Notes under the pieces: generated by a model
What the model was told of the DNA's origin: nothing
Seen by the model: only the letters and a program-made list of their open reading frames with translations
The model's database searches: none
In this document: positions 1-8,191 of the stretch, in pieces
Layout: each line of letters opens with the position of its first letter
Numbering within the stretch: the first letter of the stretch is position 1
Position numbers and translations under genes: made by a program
Assembly: GCA_051269965.1 (NCBI GenBank)
Contig: JBNMFK010000021.1
Location: forward strand, 1-21,003
Origin: Arcticibacterium sp051269965
GTDB lineage: Bacteria > Bacteroidota > Bacteroidia > Cytophagales > Spirosomataceae
Length of the DNA: 21,003 nt
Reading direction: 5' to 3'

Positions 1-957
1 AATCAGCTCTTTGGACTTATGGCTAATATCTAGGTACACAAACTCTTCACCAGATTTTTTCATTTCTGCATCTATTCCACGGGCCACTATATCTCTAGGG
101 GCTAAAGAACCCCTGTCATCATAGTCATACATGAATTCACGACCTTTTTTGTCTCGTAGTACACCACCCTCACCTCTGACGGCTTCGGTGACAAGAAAAC
201 TGGGAAAAGAGCTGGGATGATATAGACTCGTAGGGTGAAACTGTATCATTTCCATATCCCTCACTTTCCCTTTTGCCCTATAAATCATGGCTATACCATC
301 ACCTGTAGCAATTACTGGATTAGTTGTAGCTGCATAAATATGGCCGGCTCCACCTGTAGCCATCAATGTGATTTTAGAAAGTATTTTATCCACCTTGCCT
401 GAGGTTACATCAAGAGCATAAATACCATAACAGGAAACTTCCTTTGTTTCACGAGTAGTTTCAATACCCATGTGATGCTGGGTGAGAAGTTCGATGGCAT
501 AATAATGTGTAAGAATCTCAATGTTAGGATTTTTAGACACTTCCTCTAAAAGAGCTCGTTCAATTTCCCCTCCTGTAATATCTTTATAGTGTAAGATTCT
601 TTTTTCGGAGTGGCCACCCTCACGGGTCAAATCGTAGGTTCCATCTTCGTCTTTGTCAAAATTAGCCCCATAATCAATCAGCTCTCTTATTCTATCTGGA
701 CCTTCTCTAATTACTATCTCAACAATTTCTCTATCACAAAGGCCATCACCTGCGATGAGGGTGTCTTGTATATGCTTTTCGTACGTATCTGCTTCTGGAT
801 CAAAAACGGCTGCTATGCCGCCTTGAGCATATTTAGTATTGGTTTCTTCCGCATTAACTTTGGTTAAAACCAGTACTTTACCTTTTTTTGCAGCATTTAA
901 AGCGAAGCTTAAGCCCGCTATTCCTGAACCTATTACTAAAAAGTCTGTCTGACGCAT
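1..957 (-). CDS. nadB: L-aspartate oxidase NadB, N-terminal 319 codons (partial)
   Basis: FAD enzyme that oxidises L-aspartate to iminoaspartate, the first step of de novo NAD synthesis in the cytoplasm; quinolinate synthase NadA uses the product. Read from an ATG at 957, the frame stays open to the window edge, so about 200 C-terminal residues of the usual ~520-530 lie outside. The N-terminus carries the dinucleotide-binding motif GSGIAGL at residues 9-15. Next come the family segment TKYAQGGIAAV and, near residue 115, the block TREGGHSEKRILH. This block separates NadB from succinate dehydrogenase flavoproteins less sharply than full length would, but the first residues (MRQTDFLVIGSGIAG) and the lack of a SdhA-type N-terminus favour NadB. 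It lies 94 bases downstream of kdsD on the same strand, with no obvious terminator between them. Confidence 0.9.
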   Translation of the reverse strand, partial: MRQTDFLVIGSGIAGLSFALNAAKKGKVLVLTKVNAEETNTKYAQGGIAAVFDPEADTYEKHIQDTLIAGDGLCDREIVEIVIREGPDRIRELIDYGANFDKDEDGTYDLTREGGHSEKRILHYKDITGGEIERALLEEVSKNPNIEILTHYYAIELLTQHHMGIETTRETKEVSCYGIYALDVTSGKVDKILSKITLMATGGAGHIYAATTNPVIATGDGIAMIYRAKGKVRDMEMIQFHPTSLYHPSSFPSFLVTEAVRGEGGVLRDKKGREFMYDYDDRGSLAPRDIVARGIDAEMKKSGEEFVYLDISHKSKELI

Positions 958-1051
958 GATGAATTACTATATCTAGATGAACAAAAAAAGGAAGAAATGT
1001 TGGGATTAATGGTATAGCAAAGAAAATCTAGTCTACCCTCTGAATCTTATT

Positions 1052-2026
1052 TTAAGCTAACCCTTCTCTTAGAAGATCATGAAGATGTATAAAGCCTAGT
1101 ACCTTATGGTTTTCCTCTATTATCAGTTGTGTGATACTATTCGTTCTCATAAAATCCAAGGCGTATGTACCCAATGCGGTAGAGCGTATTGTTTTGGGTG
1201 AAGCGGTCATAATATCTTGGGCATTCAAGCCGCTAAAATCCTGATGTACGTTCAGCATTCTTCTCAAGTCGCCGTCTGTGATAATTCCTACCAGATTGTC
1301 CTGACCATCCACAACGGCTGAAGCACCGAGTCGTTTTGAGGAAATCTCTAAGATTACCTCATTTATTCCAGCATTTTGACGTATAACAGGAATTGCATTA
1401 TTCGGATAAATATCGCCAACGGTTAAGTTCATTTTTTTGCCTAAATTTCCAAGGGGATGATTGCGTGCAAAATCTTTTTCCCTAAAATTTCTTATTTCCA
1501 TAAGACAAACGGCCAAAGCATCTCCCATGGCCATGGCTGCGGTAGTTGAAGTGGTGGGAGCCAGATTGTTGATGCATGCTTCCTTTGTCACAAAAACATC
1601 TAAAGTACAATTTGAAGCCTTTGAAAGAGCTGATTTAGTATTACCTGTAAGAGCGATTAAGGGGCATTTAAGTCTCTTTATATGAGGTATTAAATTGATA
1701 ATTTCAGGACTATCACCGCTCTTGGATAAGCAAATAACGATATCAGTTTTGTGCAATATGCCTAGGTCGCCATGTAGAGCATCCACGGCATGCATATAAA
1801 CGGATGATTGACCTGTAGAATTGAAAGTAGCAGAAATTTTCTGAGCTATGATGGCACTTTTCCCAATTCCTGTAAGTACTACTTTTCCTTTAGAATTGAT
1901 TATCAACTTAATAGCCTCTAGGAAGTTGTCGTCAATTGAACTTTTCAAAGATTCTATTGCCTCTGACTCAGCCGAAAGGACATTTTTGGCTAGGTCAATA
2001 ATTTTTTTATTTATATTCGTATCCAC
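1052..2026 (-). CDS. kdsD: Arabinose-5-phosphate isomerase (KdsD/KpsF/GutQ family)
   Basis: Interconverts ribulose 5-phosphate and arabinose 5-phosphate, the first committed step toward Kdo for LPS. Length is 324 aa against ~328 for E. coli KdsD. A SIS sugar-phosphate isomerase domain covers residues ~35-185, with the phosphate-binding segment TGIGKSA at 52-58, the HGDLG block at 85-89, SKSGDSPE at 101-108 and the APTTSTTAAMAMGDALA block at 156-172. Two CBS domains follow (~205-324), including GIITDGDLRR at 247-256. The start is GTG at 2024-2026: the codon just before it is TAA and the next in-frame Met is residue 78, inside the SIS domain, so no ATG is possible. A well-matched -7 element lies about 27 bases upstream. 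It is divergent from recQ. Confidence in the function is high; the exact substrate is inferred from the family. Confidence 0.93.
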   Translation of the reverse strand: MDTNINKKIIDLAKNVLSAESEAIESLKSSIDDNFLEAIKLIINSKGKVVLTGIGKSAIIAQKISATFNSTGQSSVYMHAVDALHGDLGILHKTDIVICLSKSGDSPEIINLIPHIKRLKCPLIALTGNTKSALSKASNCTLDVFVTKEACINNLAPTTSTTAAMAMGDALAVCLMEIRNFREKDFARNHPLGNLGKKMNLTVGDIYPNNAIPVIRQNAGINEVILEISSKRLGASAVVDGQDNLVGIITDGDLRRMLNVHQDFSGLNAQDIMTASPKTIRSTALGTYALDFMRTNSITQLIIEENHKVLGFIHLHDLLREGLA

Positions 2027-2052
2027 TTATTAATTTTAAAAGAAGTAAGTGG

Positions 2053-2079
2053 CAAAAGTATAAAATCTTTTGTTTCAAA
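2053..2079 (-). promoter_or_regulatory. Candidate sigma-A promoter for kdsD (Bacteroidota type)
   Basis: On the minus strand TACTTTTG (2053-2060) matches the Bacteroidota -7 consensus TAnnTTTG at every defined position. A TTTG (2076-2079) sits 15 bases upstream; the usual gap is a little longer. Predicted transcription would start ~20 bases before the GTG of kdsD. The pattern match is seen directly; promoter activity is inferred. Confidence 0.45.
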
Positions 2080-2103
2080 AATCACGGAACCCCCAATACA
2101 TAA

Positions 2104-2133
2104 TTGAGTTAAAAGTCTAAATCTTTAGTTTTT
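2104..2133 (+). promoter_or_regulatory. Candidate promoter for recQ
   Basis: TTG (2104-2106), 19 bases, then TAGTTTTT (2126-2133), one mismatch from TAnnTTTG. The spacing is normal for Bacteroidota promoters. Transcription would begin near 2140, downstream of a possible TTG start codon at 2135. This supports the ATG at 2210 as the recQ start. The match is imperfect and the region is T-rich, so confidence is limited. Confidence 0.33.
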
Positions 2134-2209
2134 TTTGGCTAAATTAGAAACGGTAGTATTGAGTTCCTTACAGATCAGGAAGAGTGGAGTATTTACTGAC
2201 AAATTTATA

Positions 2210-4489
2210 ATGATTGATATTAATATCGAAAAAAAATTAAAGCAAAACCTAAAAGAGGTTTTTGGCTTTGATAAATTCAGGGGTGAGCAGGATAAGATAA
2301 TTCACAGTGTGGTTTCTGGGAAAAATACATTTGTGATAATGCCAACGGGTGCGGGTAAATCGCTTTGCTATCAGTTGCCTGCTATAACATTAGATGGAAC
2401 AGCTGTGGTTATTAGTCCATTAATAGCCTTGATGAAAAATCAGGTTGACCAAATGAATGCATTTGGGATAAATGCCCAGTTTCTAAACTCTACACTTAAC
2501 AAATCCGAAATGACTCGGGTTAAAAAAGATGTCTTGGCAGGAGATTGTAAATTGCTTTACATAGCTCCAGAGTCCTTAACTAAAGAGGATAACCTGATAT
2601 TCTTAAAAAAAGCTAATTTGTCTTTTGTGGCTGTGGATGAGGCTCATTGTATTTCTGAATGGGGCCATGATTTTAGGCCAGAGTATAGGAAGATTAGAAG
2701 CATTATAGAGAGCATTAACATCAATCTGCCTATAATAGCATTAACAGCTACGGCCACGCCAAAAGTACAATTAGATATTAAGAAGAATCTTGATATGGAT
2801 GATTCTACACTCTTCAAGACTTCCTTTAATAGAGCTAATTTATATTACGAAGTTAGGCCGAAAATAAACCCAAAGAAGAAGCTGCTCCAGTTTGTAAGTC
2901 AGAACAAGGGTAAATGTGGTATTGTTTACTGTTTAAGTAGAAAGAAAGTAGAAGAAATTGCTAGTCTTTTGGCCGTGAATGGTATAAATGCTGTGCCGTA
3001 TCATGCGGGTTTAGATCCTGATGTACGTGTGAAAAACCAAGAGGCCTTCTTGAAAGGAGACTGCGACGTGGTATGTGCTACGATTGCCTTTGGTATGGGC
3101 ATAGATAAACCAGACGTTAGGTTTGTGGTGCATTATGATGCTCCTAAGTCGCTGGAGGGATATTATCAGGAAACAGGAAGAGCGGGAAGAGATGGCTTAG
3201 ATGGCCATTGTCTTATGTTTTATGCTTATGATGATGTCTTGAAACTTGAAAAATTTAATAAAGATAAGACCGTAGTGGAGCGTGAAAACGCTAAGGCTCT
3301 TTTGATGGAGATCGTTTCTTACTCTACCCTTGGAGTTTGTAGAAGAAGACAGTTATTGGGTTATTTCGGAGAGTATATGGATGAAGATTGCGGTTTCTGC
3401 GATAACTGCAAAGGAAAATCTAATTCTTTTCAGGTAAAGGATGAAGTTATCTTAGCACTCAATGCTATTATTGCTACTGAAGAACGCTTCTCATTGCAGC
3501 ATATAGGCGACTTGCTAACTGCGAACACGTCAAAAAACGACTATATAGAGAGCCATGATCACCATAAATTAAAAGAATTTGGTGCGGGCTTAGAGTTTTT
3601 CAAAAACGATAATGTGAACTTCTACAAGCCTAATGGAAAAGATGATACGGAGAAAGAAAAGTTTGGGCCTACAGATAGGTGGGTTTCTGTACTACGCCAA
3701 TTAATGGTTTATGGATTTATTGAAAAGGACATAGAAAATTATGGCGTTGTTAAAATCTCTGAGAAAGGAAGGGTGTTTTTAAAGAATCCTTTCAATGTAG
3801 AGATGCGTGATGACCATGATCTCTCAGACGCCGAAGGTAGTCGTGATGACGAAATTCAATCTTCTTCAATAGGGGGAGCTGGAGCTGCGGCGGATGAAGT
3901 TCTTCTGGATATGCTGAAAGGGCTCTGTAAACGGGTTGGTAATGCTCACAACATACCGCCATATGCTGTTTTTCAGGAGCCATCACTTTTGGAAATGGCG
4001 ACAGTCTATCCTGTGAATATAGAGTCTCTTACGCAGATTCAAGGAGTGGGAATGGGTAAGGCCAAGAAATTTGGTAAAGCCTTTATAGAGCTTATCGCTG
4101 AATATGTAGAAGAGAATGATATAGAAATCACGCAGGATTTTGTCGTTAAATCTGCAGTTAATAAATCTAAATCTAAGATAGTTATCATTCAGCAGGTTGA
4201 TAGAAAAGTGAGCTTGCTAGAAATAGCAGACACACTAAAAATAACGTTCGATGAACTCCTTACTGAGATAGAGAATATCTGTTACTCAGGTACAAAACTG
4301 AATATAAATTATTATTTAGAGGAAGAAATGGATGAAGATAAGCAAGACGATTTGTTTGAGTACTTCATGAGTTCGGCCTCTGACGGTATTGAAGAGGCTT
4401 TAGTCGAATTTGAGGATTATGAAGAAGAAGTAACAGAAGATGATATTCGACTTATCAGAGTGAAATTTTTGAGCGAAGTTGCTAATTAG
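2210..4489 (+). CDS. recQ: ATP-dependent DNA helicase RecQ
   Basis: 3'-5' superfamily-2 DNA helicase used in recombination repair and replication-fork processing; 759 aa from the ATG at 2210. The frame can be extended to a TTG at 2135, but those 25 residues do not look like the family and the likely promoter overlaps them. Visible parts are: Walker A MPTGAGKS (44-51); DEAH box at 143-146 followed by the aromatic-rich loop CISEWGHDFRPEY; motif VI QETGRAGRDG (320-329); zinc site C377, C394, C397, C400; winged-helix RQC region ~410-525; and an HRDC domain ~565-636 with the helix-hairpin-like IQGVGMGKAK. Beyond the HRDC lies a ~120-residue acidic C-terminal extension that E. coli RecQ lacks; similar tails occur in Bacteroidota RecQ proteins. 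The gene diverges from kdsD. Confidence 0.96.
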   Translation: MIDINIEKKLKQNLKEVFGFDKFRGEQDKIIHSVVSGKNTFVIMPTGAGKSLCYQLPAITLDGTAVVISPLIALMKNQVDQMNAFGINAQFLNSTLNKSEMTRVKKDVLAGDCKLLYIAPESLTKEDNLIFLKKANLSFVAVDEAHCISEWGHDFRPEYRKIRSIIESININLPIIALTATATPKVQLDIKKNLDMDDSTLFKTSFNRANLYYEVRPKINPKKKLLQFVSQNKGKCGIVYCLSRKKVEEIASLLAVNGINAVPYHAGLDPDVRVKNQEAFLKGDCDVVCATIAFGMGIDKPDVRFVVHYDAPKSLEGYYQETGRAGRDGLDGHCLMFYAYDDVLKLEKFNKDKTVVERENAKALLMEIVSYSTLGVCRRRQLLGYFGEYMDEDCGFCDNCKGKSNSFQVKDEVILALNAIIATEERFSLQHIGDLLTANTSKNDYIESHDHHKLKEFGAGLEFFKNDNVNFYKPNGKDDTEKEKFGPTDRWVSVLRQLMVYGFIEKDIENYGVVKISEKGRVFLKNPFNVEMRDDHDLSDAEGSRDDEIQSSSIGGAGAAADEVLLDMLKGLCKRVGNAHNIPPYAVFQEPSLLEMATVYPVNIESLTQIQGVGMGKAKKFGKAFIELIAEYVEENDIEITQDFVVKSAVNKSKSKIVIIQQVDRKVSLLEIADTLKITFDELLTEIENICYSGTKLNINYYLEEEMDEDKQDDLFEYFMSSASDGIEEALVEFEDYEEEVTEDDIRLIRVKFLSEVAN

Positions 4490-4544
4490 ACGCCCTTGAA
4501 GGCTGTCCTTAAATGGCCTCCTATTTTATTGCCAAATGATTTTA

Positions 4545-4552
4545 TAAATTTG
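4545..4552 (+). promoter_or_regulatory. Candidate -7 element for the ade-argB-argE run
   Basis: TAAATTTG matches TAnnTTTG fully and lies 20 bases before the ade ATG. No TTTG or TTG stands at the expected upstream distance (the nearest, at 4529-4531, is only 13 bases away), so only half of a promoter is visible. Confidence 0.3.
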
Positions 4553-4572
4553 CCATTCATTAAAGGTTCAAA

Positions 4573-6213
4573 ATGCAGGTAATTCAAGGAAACATTGTCA
4601 ATATTTTTGATGAAAGCATTCATTTTGGAGATCTTATTCTAAAAGATGGAAGAGTATTTACCATCAAAAATTTGGGAGAGGAGAAACCTGGAGAAAGCTA
4701 TTTGTTACCCGGTTTTGTAGATGCTCATGTGCACATTGAGAGCTCCATGCTTAGTCCAGCAGCATTTGGAAAAATTGCTCTCTGCCACGGTACCATCGGT
4801 TCTGTATCTGACCCCCATGAAATAGCCAATGTTTTGGGAATAGAAGGCGTAGAGTACATGCTAGAAGATGCCGCTCAAACACCCTTCAAGATAGCTTTTG
4901 GAGCACCTTCTTGTGTGCCAGCTACCTCTTTTGAGACGTCAGGAGCAGTGATAGATGCTGAAGGAATAAGAGACTTGTTAGGGCGACCAGAGATTTCCTA
5001 TCTAGCAGAAATGATGAATTTCCCTGGGGTGATTTATAAGGATGAAGAGGTCATGAAAAAGCTTGAAATAGCGAAGGAGCTTGGGAAACCTATTGATGGA
5101 CATGCACCTGGACTTATGGGAGATGATGCAGTTAAATACTTTAGTCAGGGTATTAGTACGGATCATGAGTGCTTCACTTATGAAGAAGCAGAAGAGAAAT
5201 TAAAGCTTGGCGTGAAGGTGCTTATCAGAGAAGGAAGTGCTGCTAAAAACTTTGAAGCACTCATACCATTAGCAAAAGACTGGTCACATCAGATGATGTT
5301 TTGTTCTGATGACAAACATCCAGATGAGTTACTTAGAGGCCATATTAATGCGTTGGTAGCTAGAGCTCTGAAGAACGGTATAGGGTTGTTTCAAGCTCTG
5401 AGGATGGCATCCCTAAATCCAGTCAAGCATTATAAGTTGCCCATAGGTCTCCTTTTGGAGGGCCATGAAGCAGACTTTATTAGAGTTCAAGATTTAGAGA
5501 ATTTTCAAGTATTAGAGACTTACGTTAATGGTAAATTAGTAGCCGTGAATGGTCAAAGTTTATTGGGACAAACTATCAGTAAAGTTGTCAATAATTTTGA
5601 AGCTGAAAATATAAAGCCAGAAGATTTAAAAGTACTAGGGGATGGCTCTGGACGTAAAATAAATGTCATCAAAGTGAATGATGGTCAGTTGATTACAGAT
5701 GCCCTTTCATTATTACCAAAACTTGAAGGTAAAGAAGTGATTTCTGATACCGAGTTAGACGTCTTAAAAATGGTGGTTTATAATCGCTATCAAAAAAGTG
5801 AGCCCGCTATAGCTTTTATCCATGGATTTGGTTTAAAAAAAGGAGCTATTGCCTCTTCGGTAGCACATGATTCCCATAATATTATTGCTATTGGGGTAAA
5901 TGATGCGGCCGTTGCAGAAGCTATTAATCTGGTCATTAGAGAGCGTGGAGGTATTTCAGCAGTTTCTGATGAAAGAATGGGTGTTTTGGGTTTACCTATC
6001 GCTGGTTTGATGAGTGATAAAAGTGTGGAAGAGGTAGCTCTAGACTATGAGCAAATAGATAAGTTCTCTAAGGAGCAACTTGGTGCCACCTTATCGGCTC
6101 CATTTATGTCGCTTTCCTTTATGGCACTGTTGGTAATACCCTCACTTAAACTCTCAGATAAAGGGCTTTTTGATGGCGGTAAATTTGAATTTAAAAATTT
6201 GTTTGAAGTTTAG
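4573..6213 (+). CDS. ade: Adenine deaminase
   Basis: Metal-dependent amidohydrolase that deaminates adenine to hypoxanthine and ammonia in purine salvage. The protein is 546 aa, close to the 550-600 usual for the bacterial Ade family. Metal and active-site residues can be located: DAHVHIESS with H52 and H54; the acidic residue of EMMNFPG (E146); H177 in DGHAPG; H198 in STDHECF; and D246-D247 in CSDDKHPDEL. A C-terminal adenine-deaminase-specific domain (~370-546) has the AHDSHNIIAIG and GGISAV signatures, which distinguish Ade from dihydroorotase or imidazolonepropionase relatives. It is the first gene of a tight run: argB starts 2 bases after its stop, so the two are almost certainly co-transcribed. 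Confidence 0.95.
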   Translation: MQVIQGNIVNIFDESIHFGDLILKDGRVFTIKNLGEEKPGESYLLPGFVDAHVHIESSMLSPAAFGKIALCHGTIGSVSDPHEIANVLGIEGVEYMLEDAAQTPFKIAFGAPSCVPATSFETSGAVIDAEGIRDLLGRPEISYLAEMMNFPGVIYKDEEVMKKLEIAKELGKPIDGHAPGLMGDDAVKYFSQGISTDHECFTYEEAEEKLKLGVKVLIREGSAAKNFEALIPLAKDWSHQMMFCSDDKHPDELLRGHINALVARALKNGIGLFQALRMASLNPVKHYKLPIGLLLEGHEADFIRVQDLENFQVLETYVNGKLVAVNGQSLLGQTISKVVNNFEAENIKPEDLKVLGDGSGRKINVIKVNDGQLITDALSLLPKLEGKEVISDTELDVLKMVVYNRYQKSEPAIAFIHGFGLKKGAIASSVAHDSHNIIAIGVNDAAVAEAINLVIRERGGISAVSDERMGVLGLPIAGLMSDKSVEEVALDYEQIDKFSKEQLGATLSAPFMSLSFMALLVIPSLKLSDKGLFDGGKFEFKNLFEV

Positions 6214-6215
6214 CT

Positions 6216-6998
6216 ATGTCGGTTAATATCGTAAAGATTGGAGGAAATATAGTCAACGATGAGGTTAAGCTAGAAAGGTTTCTTACAGCATTCGCTAGTT
6301 TAAAAGGAGATAAGATTTTAGTGCATGGTGGGGGTAAAATAGCGACCGAAATTGCTAACAAACTTGGTGTGAAAACTAAGATGATAGAAGGTAGACGTAT
6401 TACGGATGAGCCTATGCGTGAAGTGGTTACCATGGTATATGGTGGCTTAGTAAATAAGAAAATAGTCGCAATTCTCCAATCTAAAAAGACGAACGCTCTT
6501 GGTCTTACTGGGGCAGATGGAGGTGTTATTTTGGCAAGAAAGCGTGAAGTGAAAGCGATTGATTATGGTTTTGTAGGCGATATTGAAACGGTAAATGCGT
6601 CACTGATAAGTACGCTACTCTTACAGGGCATTACACCAGTTTTTGCACCCCTTACATATAGCTTAGAATATGGTATTTTGAATACAAATGCAGATACCCA
6701 AGCCTCGGCTATTGCTAGGGCTTTGGCAGAAAAAAAAATTGTAAACCTCATTTATTGTTTTGAAAAGAAAGGAGTCCTCTCTGATCCAGATGATGATAAT
6801 TCAGTGATACCTGTTTTGAAACCGGAGAGTTATGCATCTTTTAAAAAGAGGGGCATTATATATGACGGGATGATTCCTAAATTGGATAATGCTTTTGACG
6901 CAGTGCATAAAGGAGTAAAAAGAGTAGTTATTTGCGAAGCGGATGATCTCTTAAATGCTGTGGAGAAAGGGGAAACAGGAACAACAATATTGATTTAA
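6216..6998 (+). CDS. argB: Acetylglutamate kinase ArgB (possibly N-succinylglutamate kinase)
   Basis: Amino-acid-kinase-fold enzyme that phosphorylates the gamma-carboxylate of an N-acylated glutamate, step 2 of arginine synthesis. The 260 aa are typical of the family. Visible residues are K7 in VKIGG, the glycine loop VHGGGK (36-41), GRRITD (59-64), LTGADGG (97-103), LNTNAD (155-160) and GMIPKL (218-223). Sequence style (GRRITDEPMREVVTMVYGG, YCFEKKGVL) is that of Bacteroidota ArgB. In some Bacteroidota arginine intermediates are N-succinylated rather than N-acetylated, and the sequence alone does not decide which acyl group is used here. It starts 2 bases after ade and ends 16 bases before the M20 deacetylase. 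Confidence 0.93.
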   Translation: MSVNIVKIGGNIVNDEVKLERFLTAFASLKGDKILVHGGGKIATEIANKLGVKTKMIEGRRITDEPMREVVTMVYGGLVNKKIVAILQSKKTNALGLTGADGGVILARKREVKAIDYGFVGDIETVNASLISTLLLQGITPVFAPLTYSLEYGILNTNADTQASAIARALAEKKIVNLIYCFEKKGVLSDPDDDNSVIPVLKPESYASFKKRGIIYDGMIPKLDNAFDAVHKGVKRVVICEADDLLNAVEKGETGTTILI

Positions 6999-7014
6999 GA
7001 ATATCATCAAAAAA

Positions 7015-8088
7015 ATGATTTTAGACAAAACCATTTTAGAAGGAGCCATAACTCTATTAAAAAAACTTATAAGTATTCCCTCTTTAAGTAGACAGGAAGA
7101 TCAAACGGCAAATGCCATAGAGGCATTTTTTAGTGAACGAAATATACCTTTCTCTAGACACTTTAATAACGTTTGGGCTAGGAATCAGTTTTTTGATAAA
7201 GAGAAGCCAACAATACTTTTAAATAGTCACCACGATACGGTGAAACCAAATGCCTCTTATTCAAAAGAGCCTTTTGAGCCTATTCTAAAAGGAGATATGT
7301 TGTTTGGTTTGGGTAGTAATGATGCTGGAGGGCCTTTGGTTTCTTTGATCGCTACATTTGAGTATTTCTTTTATAAGTCAGATCTTAAATTTAATTTAAT
7401 TTTAGCCGCGACGGCAGAGGAAGAAATTTCAGGCAAGAATGGTATCGAGGCTTTACTTCCGAAACTACCAAACATAGCGTTTGGTATAGTGGGAGAACCC
7501 ACAAGTATGGATTTATCTGTAGCTGAAAAAGGTCTAATGGTTTTAGACTGCAAGGTAATCGGTACTCCTGGGCATGCGGCTAGAGAAGAAGGAGAGAACG
7601 CCATTTATAAAGCTATGGCAGATATGGAGTGGTTTAGAACTTTTAGGTTTCCTAAGAAATCGACTACGTTGGGCGAAATGAAAATGTCGCTTACAGTGAT
7701 ACAAGCTGGGGCACAACATAATGTAGTGCCAGACGAATGCAATTTTACCGTGGATGTAAGAGTTACAGACGCATATTCTTTAGAAGAAACCTTAGAGATA
7801 ATCAAAAACAATGTGACATGTGAGGTGATGCCAAGATCGATTCGTTTAAATTCTTCTGGAATTTCAAAAGACCATATTTTCGTCAAAACCGCAGAAAAAT
7901 TAGGCTTTAAAGTGTACGGCTCGCCTACGTTATCTGATCAAGCTCTAATGCCTTTTGCAACTGTCAAACTAGGCCCTGGGGAGTCTTCTCGCTCCCATTC
8001 TGCTGATGAATTCATTCTTATAAGTGAAATAAAAAATGGGATTTCTAAATATATAGAGCTACTAGAGTCTCTAAATAATAATTATTAA
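7015..8088 (+). CDS. argE: M20-family deacylase, probable N-acyl-ornithine deacetylase (ArgE-like)
   Basis: Two-metal hydrolase of the M20 peptidase family; next to argB the likely reaction is removal of the acetyl (or succinyl) group from N-acyl-ornithine or N-acyl-citrulline. It has 357 aa. Metal ligands are identifiable: H72 and D74 in NSHHDTV, D103 in GSNDAGGP, the catalytic/ligand glutamates in AEEEISG (135-136), E161 in GEPTS and H328 in SRSHSADE. The dimerisation domain lies at ~170-285 with GTPGHAAR at 183-190. Relatives in the same family include DapE (succinyl-diaminopimelate desuccinylase) and carboxypeptidase G2-like enzymes; the argB neighbour tips the call to ArgE. Third gene of the ade-argB-argE run. 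No clear terminator is seen in the 103 bases after it. Confidence 0.82.
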   Translation: MILDKTILEGAITLLKKLISIPSLSRQEDQTANAIEAFFSERNIPFSRHFNNVWARNQFFDKEKPTILLNSHHDTVKPNASYSKEPFEPILKGDMLFGLGSNDAGGPLVSLIATFEYFFYKSDLKFNLILAATAEEEISGKNGIEALLPKLPNIAFGIVGEPTSMDLSVAEKGLMVLDCKVIGTPGHAAREEGENAIYKAMADMEWFRTFRFPKKSTTLGEMKMSLTVIQAGAQHNVVPDECNFTVDVRVTDAYSLEETLEIIKNNVTCEVMPRSIRLNSSGISKDHIFVKTAEKLGFKVYGSPTLSDQALMPFATVKLGPGESSRSHSADEFILISEIKNGISKYIELLESLNNNY

Positions 8089-8191
8089 ACTCTTTTTGAT
8101 TATCACTTGATGGAGGTTTTGGCATCATTAATGTAATTAACAATGTTCTACTGCTGAGTGAATAAAGAGTACTACAATTTGAGAAGGGAAA

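Noticed and set aside
610..867. 85-codon plus-strand frame opposite nadB
   Set aside because: It lies wholly antisense to a well-supported NadB coding stretch, has no family resemblance, and its hydrophobic look comes from reading the nadB codons backward.
958..1051. Promoter or terminator between kdsD and nadB
   Set aside because: No TAnnTTTG element at a sensible distance and only a distant CTAGAT/ATCTAG pair; nothing supportable.
2135..2209. 25-residue N-terminal extension of RecQ from a TTG codon
   Set aside because: The extension does not match the family, overlaps a promoter-like element, and ATG 2210 gives the usual RecQ start.
4490..4544. Possible terminator after recQ
   Set aside because: Only a 4-bp AGGC/GCCT pairing is found, with no T tract at the right place; too weak to call.
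6216..8088. LysW-dependent lysine or arginine biosynthesis (LysZ/LysK type)
   Set aside because: The kinase matches Bacteroidota ArgB in its diagnostic segments and no LysW-like small carrier protein gene is nearby.
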